Assembly (NCBI GenBank): GCA_012514785.1
Contig: JAAYZP010000324.1
Coordinates: forward strand, 1-14,361
Reading direction: 5' to 3'
Length of the DNA: 14,361 nucleotides
Source: Propionibacterium sp.
GTDB lineage: Bacteria > Actinomycetota > Actinomycetes > Propionibacteriales > Propionibacteriaceae
Part shown: piece after piece, positions 13,154 to 14,361 of the stretch
How positions within the stretch are numbered: position 1 is the stretch's first letter
Layout of the letters: every line of letters begins with the position of its first letter
Translations under genes and position numbers: made by a program
Notes under the pieces: generated by a model
Database searches by the model: none
Seen by the model: only the letters and a program-made list of their open reading frames with translations
What the model was told of the DNA's origin: nothing

Positions 13154-14361
13154 ATGACGACGAACCTACTACCCACCTCGGCCGCGGAGGCTTTCGCTGC
13201 GCTGGACCACGCGCAGGCGCAGAAGCGCGCCGCCGAGGTAGCCGAAGTGCTGGCCATCACGGCTGCGGTGGAGCACTACGACGTCGACGAACACGACGCC
13301 CTCGCCGGAATGGAAGCCCTCCACGAAGGCGGCTCCGCCGGCACCCCCGAGATCGGCGAATTTCTGGCGATGGAGATCGGAGGCATCCTCGGCATCTCAC
13401 CCCTGTCCGCCGCCTCCCGAATCGCCTCCATCCTCGACGTCCGGCACCGCCACCCGGCGATGTGGGAAGCCTTCCTCACCGGCGAAGTCTGGTTCTGGCA
13501 GGCCAGCAAACTCGCCGCCGAATGCACCCAACTCTCCGTCGAAGCGGTCGCGATCGTGGATCGGCATACCCGGATCGCGTTCCAGATGGGCATGAGCTGG
13601 GGCCAGGTCATGTACCGGTTGCCGGCGTGGATCATCGAGGCCGACCCCGAACGCGCCCGGAGCAAAGAGCGCGAGGCCCGGGAGGCGCGGTTCGTGCGGC
13701 TCGGGAAGCTCGTCGACGGCTGCACGGACCTCTACGGGAAGCTCGACGGCGCAGACGGGATCGCGCTCGACGAGGCACTGGATGCGATCGCGAACACCCT
13801 GCCGGCTGAAGAAGGGTCGATGGAGCACCGCCGTGCGGCGGCGGTGGGGATTCTGGCGCGGCAGGCGTTCGGGCAGGACCAGCTCACCGCCGAGGTGGTG
13901 ATCCACCTTCCCGCCGACGCTGTCGAGACCCCCGACGGACATCCCGCGACGGTGGAGGGCTGGGGCGTGTTCCTCGCCAGCCGGCTGCCCGAGTTCCTCA
14001 AGGACTGCAAGGTCACCATCCGCCCGGTGATCGACCCCAACCACATGGAGGCCGTGGATGCCCATGACCCGCCCGCCTCGATGCGGCTAGCCATGCGCAT
14101 CCGCAATCCCCACGACGTCGCCCCCTACGGCACCCGCCACGCCCGCCACTGCGACGCCGACCACACCGAACCATTCAGGCACGGGATGCTGGGGCAGACG
14201 CGGCTCGGGAACCTCGGACCGCTCTCACGCCGGGCGCACCGGGCAAAGACCTTCGGCGGCTGGCAACTCGTACAAACCGAAGACGGGATCTTCCACTGGC
14301 GATCCCCCTTCGGCTACGAATACCTCGTCACCGCATTCGGCACCACCAGACTACGCACCCC
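13154..14361 (+). CDS. DUF222 / HNH endonuclease domain protein (13E12-like family), 3' end outside window
   Basis: The frame is open from ATG 13154 to the window edge: 402 codons, no stop seen. The N-terminal three quarters is an alpha-helical DUF222 region (MTTNLLPTSAAEAFAALDHA, EIGEFLAMEIGGILGIS, LTGEVWFWQASKLAAEC). Near the end is an HNH nuclease motif: C333, D336-H337 in CDADHTEPF, N353 in GNLGPLSRRAH, and H362, followed by AKTFGGWQL and FHWRSPFGYEY. These are the core residues of the family, so the domain looks intact. Such genes occur in many copies per genome in actinobacteria (the 13E12 repeat family of mycobacteria) and are thought to be mobile or selfish; their function is not settled. 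By eye it uses more A- and T-ending codons than its neighbours. It lies beside palindromic repeats. Confidence 0.88.
   Translation, partial: MTTNLLPTSAAEAFAALDHAQAQKRAAEVAEVLAITAAVEHYDVDEHDALAGMEALHEGGSAGTPEIGEFLAMEIGGILGISPLSAASRIASILDVRHRHPAMWEAFLTGEVWFWQASKLAAECTQLSVEAVAIVDRHTRIAFQMGMSWGQVMYRLPAWIIEADPERARSKEREAREARFVRLGKLVDGCTDLYGKLDGADGIALDEALDAIANTLPAEEGSMEHRRAAAVGILARQAFGQDQLTAEVVIHLPADAVETPDGHPATVEGWGVFLASRLPEFLKDCKVTIRPVIDPNHMEAVDAHDPPASMRLAMRIRNPHDVAPYGTRHARHCDADHTEPFRHGMLGQTRLGNLGPLSRRAHRAKTFGGWQLVQTEDGIFHWRSPFGYEYLVTAFGTTRLRT

Overview
The window reads as the chromosome of a high-GC actinobacterium. The first clue is the cluster fhaA-fhaB-pstP-rodA-pbpA-pknB with trpG/pabA, a DUF881 gene and crgA, which lies close to the replication origin in mycobacteria, streptomycetes and relatives. 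The second is a B12-dependent methylmalonyl-CoA mutase with its MeaB GTPase. The third is a DUF222/HNH gene beside dispersed palindromic repeats. A propionibacterium-like organism (Propionibacteriaceae) fits best, but this is an inference from gene content, not a search result.

Layout. Bases 2-877 are the 3' end of the methylmalonyl-CoA mutase large subunit gene (mutB), closed by a strong hairpin terminator. At 954-2048 is an unfamiliar lipoprotein that looks like a beta-propeller. It sits between mutB and meaB (2058-3095), the GTPase that protects and reloads the mutase. From 3137 to 10629 runs the cell-wall and division signalling cluster: two FHA proteins, the PP2C phosphatase PstP, the glycan polymerase RodA, the transpeptidase PbpA and the PASTA kinase PknB. 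The fhaA to pbpA genes overlap by 1-4 bases and are probably translationally coupled. pknB has a likely promoter of its own. No pknA is present.

Beyond pknB, a type 1 glutamine amidotransferase (trpG/pabA) lies on the minus strand and overlaps the end of pknB by 29 bases tail to tail. A DUF881 membrane protein diverges from it, followed by crgA (division protein) and a single-domain universal stress protein. Bases 12819-13153 hold no gene. They contain two related palindromic repeats whose hairpins differ by compensatory base changes, then a hairpin-rich leader. A DUF222/HNH endonuclease-like gene begins at 13154, probably on a leaderless transcript, and runs off the end of the window.

How the genes work together. 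By analogy with Mycobacterium, PknB senses peptidoglycan fragments through its PASTA domains and phosphorylates cell-wall targets. FhaA and FhaB read phosphothreonines, PstP reverses the marks, and RodA with PbpA builds septal or lateral wall. CrgA helps recruit division proteins. Most of the window is thus conserved core genome. The least explained parts are the lipoprotein between mutB and meaB and the repeat/HNH region at the right end.
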